Part shown: positions 33,486 through 47,380 of the stretch, piece after piece
Position numbering within the stretch: position 1 is the first letter of the stretch
Layout: every line of letters starts with the position of its first letter
NCBI RefSeq assembly: GCF_040954835.1
Contig: NC_090698.1
Location: forward strand, 72,113,284-72,177,283
Source: Lepisosteus oculatus
Taxonomy: Eukaryota > Chordata > Actinopteri > Semionotiformes > Lepisosteidae
DNA: 64,000 bases
Direction of reading: 5' to 3'
Notes under the pieces: model-generated
Databases searched by the model: none
Seen by the model: the letters and a program-made list of their open reading frames with translations, nothing else
What the model was told of the DNA's origin: nothing
Translations under genes and position numbers: made by a program

Positions 33486-36400
33486 GAAGGAGTCCCTGTG
33501 TATCTAGCAGAGAGAAGGAGGGGTAATCTATGGATTGAGTGCATCAACGTCACAAAATATAAGCCTGACTGTCCTACGCATCAGACAAAGAACTCTAATT
33601 TTAAACAATCTTCTTATCAAACAATCCATTTTATTTTTTCACAGACGATTCTTTTTCCTTCCACAATAACAAAACAGAACATCATGCACAGACAGCTTGG
33701 AAGGCAATTTGTTCTCCATGAGAAAGTACTCTAGATGTTTAATGGTAGGACCTTGCTTTTCATTTCCAGCATCACCAGTTACAACTTCAGAGTGAAATGA
33801 AAGTAAATGCTAGAAAGCAAGATCAGAAGCTCTTTGAGCGACAGGAGTCCATCTACAGAAGAAGTTCAAAAAGAGTTGTTGATACAGTGGTTATTTCAGT
33901 AGGAGAAGGCAGCTGCTCTCTGTCCCTGTGTGGGCCATGAAGCTTCCTCACTGCCCTGCAGACACTGAGGTTTTACTTGGGCGGATGTGTGTCATATTCT
34001 TCAAGACTGAGCAGCAGGGGACACACTTGGTGCATCACCTGGTACGGATGCCACATTGAGGACATCCCAATCCCTGTCGGGCAATACAATTTCTAATGTA
34101 TTGTTGAAGTGAGAGCTATACTGAAATGTGTTGCAATTCCCATTAGATATCAATGCACAATTTCAGTGAATAGCTTGGAAATCAGTTGGAGTGAAGTGAG
34201 TGTACTAATTTATCACTTTTATCCAAAATTGTAATCAGTAATTTTTTGCGCTCTTGCAGCAATTCTTCCTTTTCCTAAGATGTGAACTCTTCAGCCCTAT
34301 CAAATGATGTGCTAATGGCAACAACAGCACCAGACCTTTGGTATCTTTAGATACCTCAAGACTCTAACTCCTGATCTGAAGAAGACAAAGCTCTAATCTC
34401 TTAATAGCTTCATGGTGTTCTCTTAAGTGAAGTCAAAGCATCTCAATCGGATTCAAGTAAAATAAAAGCTTGTTTTGTTGTCTGTAGTGAGTGCACAACG
34501 TAATGAAATGACATTCTAAATGAATCACAGAATTATGCTTTCCTCAGTCAATTGCATTACTTTCAGAGCTGGTGTTTGTTAGAAACTTAATCTCTCTTGA
34601 TGCTCTACTCTTTCACTGTGAATTAAACCTGCTGTTTGATACAGTTTGTCTGTTGTCACATTTAATATTAAGCTGGAAAGGATCAAGTATCAATCAATGA
34701 TTTAAGTTTTGCTAACCTGGCTAGGACTGAGATTTAGCATGAGCATCCAGAATATCATGACTATTTTTATAAAGCAATAAACTGCCCTCCTTACAATGAG
34801 AAAACATAAAGAACTTCACCTCACATCTCTGTCAAATGGTCTCAGGCCCCTCTGGAGCACAGTCCTGCCTGTATTTTACACTCTGAAATCAATCACTCCT
34901 CTCTGGTCCTAGGTTCTCTAAATATAGAGTACTGTACATTCCCAGTGCTCCTTTGGAGAGGAAACAGAGAAACAAAGTGTACGATGGAATTGAATGCAAA
35001 GCAGAAAAAAAATATCACCGGCTAAGCGTTTTACTCTGGACTGTAAGAAAACATTTTTTTCCAAATAAAAAAGTCAAAAGAAGAAAACAAAAAAAAAGGT
35101 AAAGAATTTTAAAAGCAGTGCTGAGCAGCTGTTAAAGGAGAAAATTGAAATGCTGCCAACAGAACAGCTTGTATTGACTGTGTTTATATTTAACAACCTA
35201 TAGCTCACTAATATTTTTCAGGGGGGGCCACCTGACCTGTAACCATAAACCTTTGCACCATTTTATGTCGTTTCACTGTGACTGAGCACTTTTCTAAAAA
35301 ATAGCCGGGTCTTTTCAGATTTAAAATAAAAAAATGACCGTGGTTGTTTTATTTCATTGTGAAAGTAGAGGTTCACTGAACTCCTATTCTTATCTTATTT
35401 ATTCCACTTCAGCTCCTCTTCTTCTGCCTCTCTCCATATAAACAGCAAACAAAACCTCCTCAGTTTCCAGTAATGTTACGGCACAGGCACATTACAGCAT
35501 GCACACTTAAGTGTCTTACTAAGTGTGATTTGTGCAACACAGCTTTGCATAATTCATAATAACAGGTATGTGTTCCCCTGCAGATATCCAAACCTTGTCG
35601 ATTGATTTGTATAATTTTCCGAGTTTTTCTATTTTTCCAAGTGTCAACGGTCAGCTTCCATTTATTTTGCTGATCAGTTTATTGTGGATCAATCCTAAGT
35701 GGTTTCTCGAAGGCGGTGGTCTTACTCAGGCGATGGCTCAGTTTTCCCCAATTCAATTGTTCAGGCAAGAAGCAGCAAGAAGAAACTTAGTTCCAGGAAG
35801 GAACAGTTAAATCTTTAATCCAGAGCTTTGAATGCACAATAAATCTTGATAGAAAACCAACACAAACAGGTAAAGAAACTTATATTGAATTTCAGTTATA
35901 TGTATTCTAACCCATTATATCCCTGTTTTACAATATTGGATTAAAAAATCCAGTGAGTTAGCATTCATAACTTCTATTAATGATGAATAAAGCACCTGAA
36001 CTCTTCTTAGAAGTTTGTATAAGTCCTCTGATGTAAACTTCTCTCTTCTGTTAGACTTCCTCAGAAGATCAAAGGACAGGCTTGGGATTGAATGGAAGAA
36101 CTTTTGCTTATATAATATTACCCAGTGTGGTATGCTGCAGGATTTTATTACAGAAAATTAAAGTTATGTTTACACCAAAATTAAAGCTATGGCTACAGTA
36201 CATTTTGCAGAAAATATTTTTCCCACTAAAATAATATTCTGGCAGATGAAAATGAAACACTTGGCAAATTACACATAAAAAGGTTGATTGGCAGTGGAGA
36301 GAAATTGTAAGCTAAGCTAACCTCCCCCTCTGGCTTGATATTTTCCTAATATTGTATTCCTAATTGCAGACAGTTTAAGGAAACTTAAATGTATGTTTAT

Positions 36401-39400
36401 TACATATCCCATAAAGAAAAATCTATAGCAATGATAGACATCAAAACTGCAGAATTGTTATTTTAGAAAAATTAGAATATAATGTTGGGGTTGGCAGCCA
36501 AAATACAGCCTAAGGTTTAGGCAAATGATTACGCAATTAATGTTTTCCCAGCATCGAGCAATCTAATACAAGTTCTCACTGTTTCGAAAACCAAACACAA
36601 ACTAGCCTCTTAAATCTTTGCTCCTCTTGAGTCTTAAGATATTACTGAACATGAAGCCATTCCTCCTCTTATTATAGTGTGACCTCTGTCACAGGAGGTC
36701 AATGGACTGATGAAGCAGCGAATGGGATAACAACATTCTTCAAATTCCCATGCTGCTCAGTCAGCCAATTAACTTCATTCAGGCGGACACTACACATAGT
36801 TCACTTGCTGTGTAGGCACGCATCTATATTGTATTATCTACATATTATTACATTAGTGGTGATGGTCCCTATGTAGTATTCAAGGTAGAAGATATCATAT
36901 TAAGTAATCAGGTTTTTAGTGACAATTTTCTATTAAAACAGGGCAATTAATGCATTTTTTGTTAAACCTGGTCTCTGTAAAAATCAAAATACGCATTGTA
37001 AGTATATATAACAGCCTTTAGGATATACGGTAATGCATATTTTCATTGATTATCTTTCTTTTTAGAAAAGAGAAATAATACAAGACGTTTTCGAATTCCT
37101 TACATTCAGAATCAACACATTCATCACATTGTAGGCATAATGACCTTGGTGCCAACTCCTTTTAAATTGGTTTTCAACCCTGTGTGAGAAGTCTTCTTTT
37201 CTTTCATCTGACTTTATGCTGAAAAGGAGATCTGCCTAATAACATAATGATTAAAAGTACAGTACTTATTTACTTGTCTGGTAAACTCACATAGTTTTTA
37301 ATTGGATGAGTTATTGGAAGAGCACCAATGTTAGAGAATCCATCCACTCATTTAACCCAGTGATTGAGAGGCCCATCTCCTGAAAAAATCACAACACGTT
37401 CACAACAAAAGTTCTTGAGGAAGATAAGGCCTCAGTCATACCTGTCACCTACTCTTCGGTTTTTGTAAATAAGATGCGTTCTTGGTTAAGGAACTCCCCT
37501 CCTACCCCCATCTTCATCACCCTTGTAGAGACCTCTGGCTCACATGACTTGGACAGGAAGGGTATACCCCCTCATCTTTTCTCATGTTCTTGTTAGACAA
37601 TAAACTTTGTGTTTGTGACTTTCCTTATGTTCTCACATTCTAACTCGTATTACCAAGTTGTCACCTGTATAGTCAGGTAGCCTTGATTCACCAAGCATGC
37701 TGCCTCCCTGACTCTAAGGCTCTCTGGGGCTTATCTGTATCTCCTGAAGTAAAAGTGTGTCTGTTGCGCTGTGCCACAAGCTCCAAACAAAAAGCACTAT
37801 TAAAATGCATTTTGCTCAGGTAGTTCATATAAAGCCACAGCTAATCATGCTGTGATGATGACTTTGCTTCCTACTGTAGAAATAAGAATTTGCTATCCGA
37901 AGATGGGATAAACGTCAATGTTTAGATAATCCCATGCTTGGTGATGCAGTCTGAAGGCAAGTGACATAACACAAGGCTTCCTGACCAGCTGTTATTGCAA
38001 ACTGCTCTACTATTTCTGGAAAGTGTAATACAAAGTCATAGCTGTTCTTTGTGTATCACTTTATTTCTGTTTATACTGTAGGTTGTGGGTAAAGCACAGA
38101 TATTTATTTTACATAGGTCAAATATAATTCATTTAGGCAAAAACAAAAAATAATTGCATAAATGCTCTTTGAATTGTAAATTGTAAAGGTTTCTGCTCCT
38201 TGAAAAACAATAAATAATACACAAACTCGCCTTGCATCAGATAGATTCAGTTTAAACTTTATGGCCTAAATGTTTGTGTTTGTGCTCATGTATTGTAGGA
38301 AGGCTCCTCTTGATAGAAAAACAAAAACATTTTTATTGTTGTACAACATTATTTGCTGGGTGTAAAAGTCCTGAAAGATCTCTTTGTACCTGTCGGATAT
38401 ACCCTCATTGAATGTTTAGATGTGATTAAGATGTTAAATTATTGTTTTATACAATGTGTGCAGATCTTGCTTTTATTAGATACATTTTGTCAAGAATGAT
38501 GGGTAAGATATATGCAGACTTTGGTCATTTAACCAAAGAAAAACTCCTGCACCCAGCCAAGATTGAATCTTTTTAGCGGCACAGATTCTTTGGGAGTTGA
38601 ACTCTGGCCAGCGTCCACCTCAATTCTGCAGTGTAATGACACTGCTTACTGAAAATCTTTTCTTTCTCCTTTTTGTAGGTGGGAGCAAGCCAACATTCAG
38701 AGCTTACAGGTGTTTCTGCTAGTGGGACTTTCAGGTCTTGAGAGGCATCGAAGAGGGGATTTCATGTGCAGTTGACTGTTTTACTGGCAGGCATTAGTCA
38801 AACATAACAAAAAAGTTGACTACAGAGACTACCTGTTGAGACTTAAAGATCATTAAAGTAATAATAGGCATACCCTAATGACGGCTCTTCTTTGATTAAA
38901 AAAAATCTGCTGTTCTCAGCAAAGTCATATTCGTAGTGGTATGTGCATCTATGTAGATCTATGATCTTTGGATGGCAAACTCTGTCATTGTGCATCATGC
39001 CACAACCTAGCATTCCTGGTCTGAATTGTGTGAATTTGTGAAACAAAGCAACATATTTTCAACAAAATACCACACGGTGTGGACAGCAACGATGATTTTC
39101 ATTTGTCAGTAATTATAGAACAGGACAAAATATACAAATGACACCAGAATGACCATGTTAGTACTAAGTCGGTGACATAATCACTCACATTATCAATTCA
39201 TAAAGGCTTTTACTTGTGAATTTTTGCAATTGTTATACTTGTGAGCACAGGCTCACAACCTTTAAGAACATCAGAAGCCTTGTTTTTAATGGCATGAATT
39301 TGTCTGACTCAGCCATTAAGTATCTCACCATAAGGTCATTTAAACAGGCTACAAGAAGTGCCTGGAACATGCAGAACGTTCTAAGACCCTTTCAAAGACC

Positions 39401-40485
39401 TACAGTAGGGCATTTTGCTATTCAGAGGGTTCAACTGAGGTGAAGGGCAGCAATGAATGGAAGACAAGAAGCACACAGACACACCATTGGATATTCCACA
39501 ATTTATTAAGGACATGTAAGATCAACTTAAAAGAGCCACAGAGATTCATGAATGTTCTTTTTGTGTTTCACCATATCAGTTAATAAATATATCATGTTCA
39601 CCACATCTGCCAGCAAGGCTAAAGATATAAATACAGACTGTATTCCATGCAATTTTTTGTTGTTGGTAGATTCTTACTTTCTAGGCAGCCTCGATGACAG
39701 CAGAGCGACACTGCTTCCCTCCAGCTTTCCACAGTTCTTCACCCCTTGTACTTGGCCACTACATCCACCTGAAAAGAAATGTATTTTTTGAAGAGGCTGA
39801 AAACATGAATGACTGAAAAACCTTTTGCATGTGTTCTAATATCTATGGTTTGTCTTCACATGTGTTTTAGAATTTGACTCAGAAGTTGGAGGAACTGTTT
39901 AATGGACTGCCTTAATTGAGGTAGGTGTTTTATGAAACTAGAATGCAGAGACACTCAAAATGAAAAAGAAAACATGAATTGTAAATCACATTATGCCATC
40001 CTAGATGTGTCAGTGTTTCACAGCTTCTGAAGACTGTGATATTTAGACTCAGAAATTCATCAGATCATTGAAAACAACATTATGGTGTTATGTTTCCTGG
40101 AACTATATAGAATGATGACTAATGATAAAAAAGGTGAGCTCATTCAGTATGGGCTATCTGTACAGAAGCACACGTCTTTGTCATTGCAAGCCTGTAAGAT
40201 GCAGTTCTAGATTTAATCCTTGGGAACTAGCAAACTTCATCTAAAAATTTCAAATTTCTTTTGAATTGATTAAATTCAATATTGGTATTACTGCAGGGTG
40301 TTATTTCTAACAATAAACTATTTTCAGGTTACATCATCTCTACATTCATAATGAAAGAAACTGGTAGAGGAACTATTGCCTTTGTTCTAATGGATTAAAT
40401 GTTCTTTTCTAACTATTTTGGTCTGGTTCTATGCAACTGTAATAGAAAAGATAATATACTGTATAAAGATGAAGGGAGAGCGTGG
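33486..40485. other. 7-kb gene-free stretch
   Basis: Mostly unique AT-rich sequence. At 38688 a strong plus-strand acceptor (TTTCTTTCTCCTTTTTGTAG) precedes 31 bases ending in ACAG/GTGTTT. At 39871-39920 an acceptor (ATGTGTTTTAG), a frame reading NLTQKLEELFNGLP-stop and a donor GAG/GTAGGTG occur together. Either could be an exon of a non-coding or long-intron gene, but the support is only at the level of splice motifs. No other repeat family is clear apart from the weak 35.8-kb similarity. Confidence 0.35.
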
Positions 40486-40745
40486 TAATACTGTGGTTTT
40501 AACTCGCCTAGCTGAGGACATGACAGTGCTGGCTGAAAATCCATGCTGTCACATCCTCCCTCACTCATAAGGTACAAGCCAAGTAGAAAATGCTGTCACA
40601 GTAAAGCTGGGGTGAAGGGAGGGGTGCTAGTAAAGATGCAAGGAGCGCCTTGTTCATCCATTCATGCTTAATACTTTGGATTTAACTCGCCTGGCTGAGG
40701 TATTGACAGTGCTGATCAGAAATCAAAAGCTGTCACTTCACCCCC
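40486..40745. repeat. two diverged direct copies of the TGTGG...GCTGAGG repeat end, period about 183 bp
   Basis: TTTTAACTCGCCTAGCTGAGG at about 40497 followed by ACATGACAGTGCTGG is repeated at 40681 as TTTAACTCGCCTGGCTGAGG followed by TATTGACAGTGCTGA. Both continue to GCTGTCACWTC. They are related to the ends at 24809 and 44347. A third, weaker echo (GTGGGTTTTAACATG) is seen near 40845. Confidence 0.6.
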
Positions 40746-42289
40746 AAAAGGATCTCCAAAACACCAATGCAGATTTCAAGCACTGACGCAAGAGCAAGCA
40801 GTTTCATGCATGTAGCATGGAATGAATGAGAAGTGCATACGATGTGGGTTTTAACATGTTTGACAAGCTCATGTGAATGATGTGCAGTGCGTTAGAAGCA
40901 GCTATGATGCAGGTGACAGAATGAAAGTCAGCGAACAGGTGGCAGCACTAGCAGAACCTAGGATGACTAGCTTGAAATTAAAATCCTGTGGCGGGTAGCA
41001 AAAAGAGCAGTGGTGACTGGAAGAATAGCCTGATGTGAAAGCAGGAAGACAGCTGCCACTTGCTGAAGTTTCCTAGATGCAATGCAGGAGAAACTATTCC
41101 AAGCTGAACCCCCAGAAGAAGAAATTCCAACAACGTATACAGCTGGAAGCTTTGACAGGGGGGAGTGGAGGGCCTGTACGATACCAGTTGGACACCAACT
41201 AATGGAAAGCGGTGGGAGGGGAACCTTTTTCTGTAGAAGTCTAGGCTGCAGATGCTAGGGAAAGAGTGGGAACGAATGAGCAATGAAAATATGTTTTAAA
41301 CACATCTGCTGCAAACCAAAACGCCAAGTGCTAGAAAAGATAAGCTCAGCACTGTGTTCTGCCAGACAGTCTTTATGCAGAGGGAAGCGCAAGTGCGAAA
41401 TTAAAATTTGTCCACCACCCAAAATGTCCGCTCAATAACACCATAAAGCATTTACTTATGTCTCTGTCATTGAGGGTTTGTAGGACCATAGTACAAATGG
41501 AAGATTGCCATATGAAATGCAGTCATGGTTGAAAACTTGCATCAGCAGGCTGATCCTGATTGCCAATCAATCCCTGCAGGGACATCAATGGCACCATCCC
41601 TAAGCCTCACTTGGAACACACCAACAGCCCTGGTTTTCTCTGTCACGGCAGGAAGACCAAACCAGATTCCTATGGTATCACATGTATTCAGAAAGCTTAT
41701 AAAAGCATCCAGGATGATACATTTTCCCCATCTCCCAAACCCAAAGTCAGAACTGGAACAATGTTAGTTGTGGATCAAAGCCAGTGAACGTTATTTTCAG
41801 CTCAATGGTGACAAGATAACAAAAAATACCAACTCTACATTTGCACACAGCTGAGACAGACTATCATATCACACCTTATTATACAGTATATGTAACATTG
41901 TTTTTGAATATAACACTTTTACACACCAGTTTATTTGACCTGTTTTTTATATCTTAGGGATCTCCTAAAATATACGACAAATATACTTCTCAATATACTG
42001 TAATAACAGTGATTGTGAATTGTAATTTAATGTTGTATTGTAAGGACATGTTATTCTAAATACCTAACCTCATACCTAAACATCCGCCTGATATACATTC
42101 CAAGAATTCCAAATCATGCAATGTCCCAGAATGAGTCAAGAAGGAATAAATCAGTGTTATCTTATTAATTTTAATTGTTTCATTATTAGAAATTACAATT
42201 GTTATATATTATGTACTGTACATATGACATTAAATAGAAAGCATTTCAAATTGTTAAAAATAGAAAAAACACAAAATGTAACTCTTTGG
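40746..42289. other. gene-free sequence
   Basis: No supported exon. The plus-strand frames at 41525-41787 and the minus-strand frame at 40978-41283 show no motif I recognise. Confidence 0.4.
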
Positions 42290-42605
42290 CCTTGAACAGA
42301 GAAATCAATGAGGGGACATATCCCAGATTGTTTAAAATCCTAATAGGCACTGATAAAGTGAATCAAGCAGATTTCTTCAAAAAGGACAATGAACTATGAA
42401 CTAGGGGGCACAAACATAAAGTACTTTGGGTGCTGAAAACAATCCAAACGAGTTGTGGCCTCTTTCACGCAGGAGTATGAAAAAGTAACAGCTATGCTGT
42501 TTAAGTCAGTACCCTGTCCTCTTTGAACAAACAGCTGGATGAATTTTTTGGATCAATTAACCCCTGTGAAATAGGCCTGACAGGCTTTTCTTATGTTCTT
42601 AAGAT
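42290..42605 (+). repeat. CR1-like LINE C-terminal fragment
   Basis: 42328-42360 encodes LFKILIGTDKV, and the following bases read as QADFFK...TRGHKHK with stops and then a decayed tail (LDEFF, TTTTCTTATGTTCTTAAG). This is the typical FKILKGIDKVDP...FF...TRGHKWKL region and 3' end of the family. Confidence 0.65.
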
Positions 42606-44090
42606 AAAAGTCCATTGTTTTGCCAATTTACTATTCTACAAATTGGTTTTTACAATCAGTAATTTAAGACAATCGTATTAAAGAACAGCCTCTGAGCAGC
42701 CGTCTAGCGTGAGAGAATGAATACCTTTCTGAGACTAAACTTGGAAACGATTCTTTGCTTTATGTTGTAATCACCAGCGATGCTTTCAGGAGATCAAACA
42801 CTCATAATTACAGTAACACATGATATTGTTGAAGTCCTTAGAGGATCTACTGCTTTGGACCTTCCTTGCCTTAAACAGTGGAGCCATGACAGTATCCATC
42901 TTTTTGCCCTCTACAAATATAATCATACTATCTAGAAAGCCCTGTGCTTGGGTCTTTAAAGAGGGGCCAGGAAATATTCTAAAGCTTCAAGCTGCAGGTT
43001 GATTCATATGGGAAGCAGACAGTCTTTAATGCAGGAATGTTGTGCTAGGATTCTGGAGTAAAATTATAGCTCTCCTCTCCTAAGGTACAACACTTCTTGA
43101 TGGTGTAGAAAGCATGGGATTCTCCATCTCTCCTGGGAAAGAACAGCTTTTCACCCAACTAAAAGATCTGATTAGGATCAAAAGATTAATAGAGGATTTT
43201 TTTGCACGAGCACATTAATGGTAATATTCAACATTTAGTTTTGAATACTGCTATGCAGCAGGGTGTGACACTTGTTTAGGTTCTGAAGGAAGCCAGAGTT
43301 TTAAGGTGAGGGAATCAGAAGATCATATAAAAGAACACCTTGAGTGAAAACGCTAGCTGCTAGAACACACTGTATACCAATGTACCAGATCTAGGAAGGC
43401 GATGTAGGACTGCTTTTTTGTCCTGCCTTTCTTTCCCTTTGGAAATGGCATGGTTGTGTCATTGTTCCTCGTGGGGGTGGATCAAAAATCACTGAAGCAG
43501 AGCAATTTTCAATCCGTACACTTTGAAAACACTGTAGTTAAAAATGAATGGGAATGCACGGAACTCACTTGCAATCCCTCTAACAAAGCATCTCAAGAAA
43601 GTCTTGCGTAAAACTTCTATGCCTCTCATGGATCTGAGTGTATCTCAAGCCGCCACTTTTAAAACCTTTTTCCTTATCGTGGAGCTCCAAGAAAATGAAG
43701 AATTGCTAGTTTGTAAAACTGCCCTTAGATGGAGCAGTATTTCCCAAAATGGGGAACCACAGACCACTCAAAATAGCATAGTTGGTAACCATAATACTTA
43801 CGCAAATCCCAAAAGTTTGTTCAGCAGCATCCCATGCTGTGCATCGTATTGACAGAAGAGCAAATAATACATAGTCATTTTTTTGGGGAACAGAGAATAA
43901 TAGCTTTACAAATGATGGACAGAACCTGTTTATCTGTAATGGCTTGCTTACTTCAGAGACAAAGGAATCTAACTGGTATATGTGCATACTGGAGACTTGT
44001 AAGGGGGGAGCCTATGGTATCTAGGCCAAACAGGGTTATAATTGTGCATTTTCCCCTTGGACAGCATTGTAATAAATGGAGTTGATAACA
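42606..44090. other. gene-free sequence with a possible hAT end
   Basis: GCAGTATTTCCCAAAATGGG at about 43734 resembles the CAGTGTTTCCCAAA end of hAT-type MITEs, but I see no matching inverse end downstream. No exon is supported. Confidence 0.3.
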
Positions 44091-44347
44091 AAAGTTCAGG
44101 AGGGATGACAACAACCAAGCTCAATCAGACTCAGCTGTCAGTAATTAGCAATCGCTCCTGACAATCCATTCCTCTCCCAAACTCTATAAATACCTACGAG
44201 ATCACCATCTCTCTCTTGCATGTTTCTTGCTTCCCACCTCCACCCCATCTCCCCCTCTGCGACTGCCTCTCGGTCACCCTGCAGGGGGTCCTGACCTCCT
44301 TGTCCTCTGGCCAGAGGCCAGCCCTCAGCCAAGTGGGTTAAGCCACA
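44091..44347 (+). repeat. LTR-like or solo-LTR-like element with TATA box
   Basis: The segment can be read as TG...CA bounded (TGATAACAAAAG at the left, GGTTAAGCCACA at the right). It carries CTCTATAAATACC at about 44180-44193, followed by a pyrimidine-rich stretch, as in an LTR with its promoter. The right end is shared in inverse orientation with 24809 and, more loosely, with 40491/40675. I see no target-site duplication or coding part, so an LTR origin is only a suggestion. Confidence 0.4.
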
Positions 44348-46289
44348 ATTTCACTCCATGATGCTTTCATCTTGGGTGTTAATGTTCCTAGTGAAATAGG
44401 ATTAAAGAGGTGATACAATCTAAATAAATAAATTGATATTTTTTATATTTTTATACATATGCTCAATGTGATTTGTATGGATTGTTCTAAGTGGGCACAC
44501 AGAGAGGTCACAGTCCCTGCAATTAAGTAGGGTGACCCTATGATTTCATGTTAGCCAAGACACTTTGAGATAGTGTGAGATTTTGAAATGTCCCTTTTAA
44601 GAAATGTGTAAGTTGAGCATTACACCTTTATGAGTTGAAAACTGGTGACCATCAGCCTTGTGAACAGCTGAACAATGTCATGAAGTTGGTTGAAAGTGTT
44701 ATTTCAGTTTTATACTGTCCAGATATAATGAACAGAACAGAACAATACCTTTGTGCCATCAACATTTTAGAGCAAAACCTCAGGTAAACCGCAGTTATGC
44801 TCCCGCCATGGGCTCCTTTGAACTTTTGTGTATTGAACTGGGAGTACATGTGGCATTGAGGACTCAGAGACCAGTGATCAGCCACTTGCTTGTCCACGGT
44901 CCTAAAAGGAATGGGGCAGAAAACTACACGTTGTGCAAAGCAGGTGTCTGAGATGTACAGCTTGTACTGCTTCCAACAGTCACACCCTTGGCCACACTGT
45001 TAATCAACAGTTTTGAAGAGTTATATTAATCAGGATAGTGAATTTACCCATTCATTACCCATTACCCATGATAATGAAATGTCAATGCACCGACCACAAA
45101 AAGGTTTTAGAATTTTTCTGATCACAGGGAGTGATACATTTCTTTAGATGCTCAGTATATGTTGCTCACAATCTAAATGATAATATGACTGGCCAAATGC
45201 GTTTTTTAAAAGGCAATCAGCAAGTGAATTCCACATTATCGATAAAGTATCAATCCAGTGGTTTACTTCGAGATGTCTCTGATTATGTTATGAATTAATT
45301 TGTTAGATAAGTTTCAGACCAGTATTTTTTCCATTGTGGGAAAGAAACCTATTTTGCTATTGGGGTAGTTCAATTCTAAATAAAAAACATATTGTAAACA
45401 GACAATAATGACTTTCCTCCCTTCCTAACAAGATTTATATTCATTTTAATTCAAAGAGAAGACTTAATGTTCCAGGCAACTGAAGACCACAAGGCTGATA
45501 TAAATGGTTATTTCAGAAACATTGTTTACTGCCATTTTCTACAATATTCCTCTTCTAGAATGAGGAATATGTGTATTAATCCGCTTAATATTTTACTCAC
45601 TTGAAGTGAATGTTTCTCCCAAGCTGCAGTAAATAATTTCCTTCAGATGAAGGCATCACCTATATTTTTCCCTGCAGACGCCTCTTTCCTGGAAGAAAAT
45701 GAAACAATCACAATTAAAATGCATTCGGTGAGAGTGAGTCTTGTTTGATAAAGAAACAAGGTACTACCTCGCTGTCTGATCTGGGCAGGTTACCTGACGT
45801 TATTGTTTTGCTTTATGTCATCAAGCTGTAAAACTGAATGAAAACCGGACCCACTGCAAATCTGCCAGTGCATCAGAATGGCACCATGTGATTTGAACAA
45901 ATATGATACACATAAACATTAAGAGTACAGGCTCCTGTAAATAATTTACTGTATTTTTTTCAGTCAGCTCAGTTTAGTTATTTGTGATGATTCATCTTCT
46001 GGGGGCAGAGCTGCAAGTAGAGATGTCTTGTTGTGCCTCAAGGGTAGTTTTGCCCTCAGAACAAGACTCCTCACATATAACAGAGCTGTACTTTCAGACT
46101 GCACTTCACCTTTAACTGTACTTTACCTTAGTAAAGCTGCACTGGACTTGCTTTAAAAATTGCCAGATTGGGTGGGACCATGCAAGCAAAATACCAAAGC
46201 TATTGGTTCCATTTCATATGAATCGGGAACATCATCCTCTGTTGGGTTATACTCACAGTTCAGCCTCGTTACAATCAACTTTTTTAATT
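44348..46289. other. gene-free sequence
   Basis: Two mutually contradictory micro-exon candidates lie 66 bases apart: plus 45678-45727 (acceptor TTTTTCCCTGCAG) and minus 45794-45825 (acceptor CAGTTTTACAG, donor CAG/GTAACC). Because they oppose each other, I use them as a measure of chance splice motifs and do not call genes. Confidence 0.4.
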
Positions 46290-46432
46290 GGCTGTTGCAA
46301 AAATTTAAAGTGCCCTGCAATGGGTTATCATCTATCCTTTTGTCCTGTGCTATCCAGTACAGTGCCCCAGCTCGCTGCTGCTCTCTAAAGAAAAAGCACT
46401 TGAATGAATGAATGGATGGATGAAATTCAGAT
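46290..46432 (-). repeat. degraded copy of the common fish dispersed repeat (5' half)
   Basis: GTGCCCTGCAATGGGTTATC and TATCCAGTACAGTGCCCCAG, followed by GAATGAATGAATGGATGGAT, are the reverse of the 5' half (TCCATCCATTTTC...CCAGTACAGGG...CAGGGCAC) of the family seen at 47115-47380. Confidence 0.5.
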
Positions 46433-47114
46433 ATTTGTGCTGATTAACAGAATCATAGTGAAACATTACATTCTGGTGAATGGGTGGCAAATTTCCAACA
46501 CGTCACCTCTGCACTGCCCTGTGACCCTGCTCTGTTTCTATTGTAAATTGTAATAAAACTCTTTGCTGTTGAATAAATAGTGCAGATTCAATTGATTGAT
46601 GGCCATCGCTACAAAGCTCGTATTGTTGGGGTGTGAGCTCTTGAAGAATGCTGCTCATTCATTAATATATTCAACTGCGAGGCTGAAAACATTCCAAAGT
46701 TTCCAGAATTAAATTACCAAATTTTTACTCAGCAATTTTTCCTGTGTTTACTTAAGAAACAACAGCACTTCCTCATCTGTGATCCCGTGCCTTCCCACTG
46801 GAAAGCCTGAACTTCTTTCATTAGTGAGGATTTTCTTATTCTGAAAATAACACCGATAAAATATTTGCATCGCTTGTGTGGATATTTCCAAAGACTATAA
46901 AAATGCTCTCTGAAGCGTACTGTACTGTAGGAGGACCAAAACTCTGATTTCTATTATAAGATGTTTGCCCATTCACACACTGTGGAGAGCTGTCTATGGG
47001 AATGTCCCATTATTCATTAAATGGAGCAACTGCTGCTTTGCTAGTGACATAGAGACACAAACTGTTCAAAAGGGATGGGCTAAGTTACCTCATTTAGTCT
47101 GTTTCTTGTTCATT

Positions 47115-47380
47115 CCTTTTCTAACCCCTTTCCAGTACAGGGTCATGGTGGAGCCTATCCCAGCAAGCAACGGGTGCAAGGCAGGGTACATCCTGGGCAG
47201 GACGCCAGTCCATCGCAGGGCAGGCACACAGACACACCTAGGGCTAGGTTTCCCAGAATCCAATTAACCTAAAACGACCAGTTTTTGGCCTGTGGGAGGA
47301 AACCCACATGAACATGGGGAGGACATACAAACTCCACATAGACAGCACCACAGCACTATTAACCACTGTGCCCCATTGAC
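47115..47380 (+). repeat. common fish dispersed repeat, long copy
   Basis: Contains the ordered blocks CAGTACAGGGTCATGGTGG, GCCTATCCCAGCAAGCAACG, GCCAGTCCATCGCAGGGCAG, CCAATTAACCTAAAACG, GTGGGAGGAAACCCACATG, AACATGGGGAGGACATAC and AACTCCACATAGACAGCACC. It ends in the AACCACTGTGCC-type end. This is a widespread non-coding repeat of fish genomes; I do not assign it to a superfamily. It is the best-preserved copy here, with others at 2285-2400, 46290-46432, 56868-57145 and 62228-62290. Confidence 0.75.

Noticed and set aside
45678..45825. Two micro-exon candidates on opposite strands, 66 bases apart
   Set aside because: Both have good splice motifs and open frames, yet they are unlikely to belong to real genes so close together on opposite strands. 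They show how often such motifs arise by chance here.
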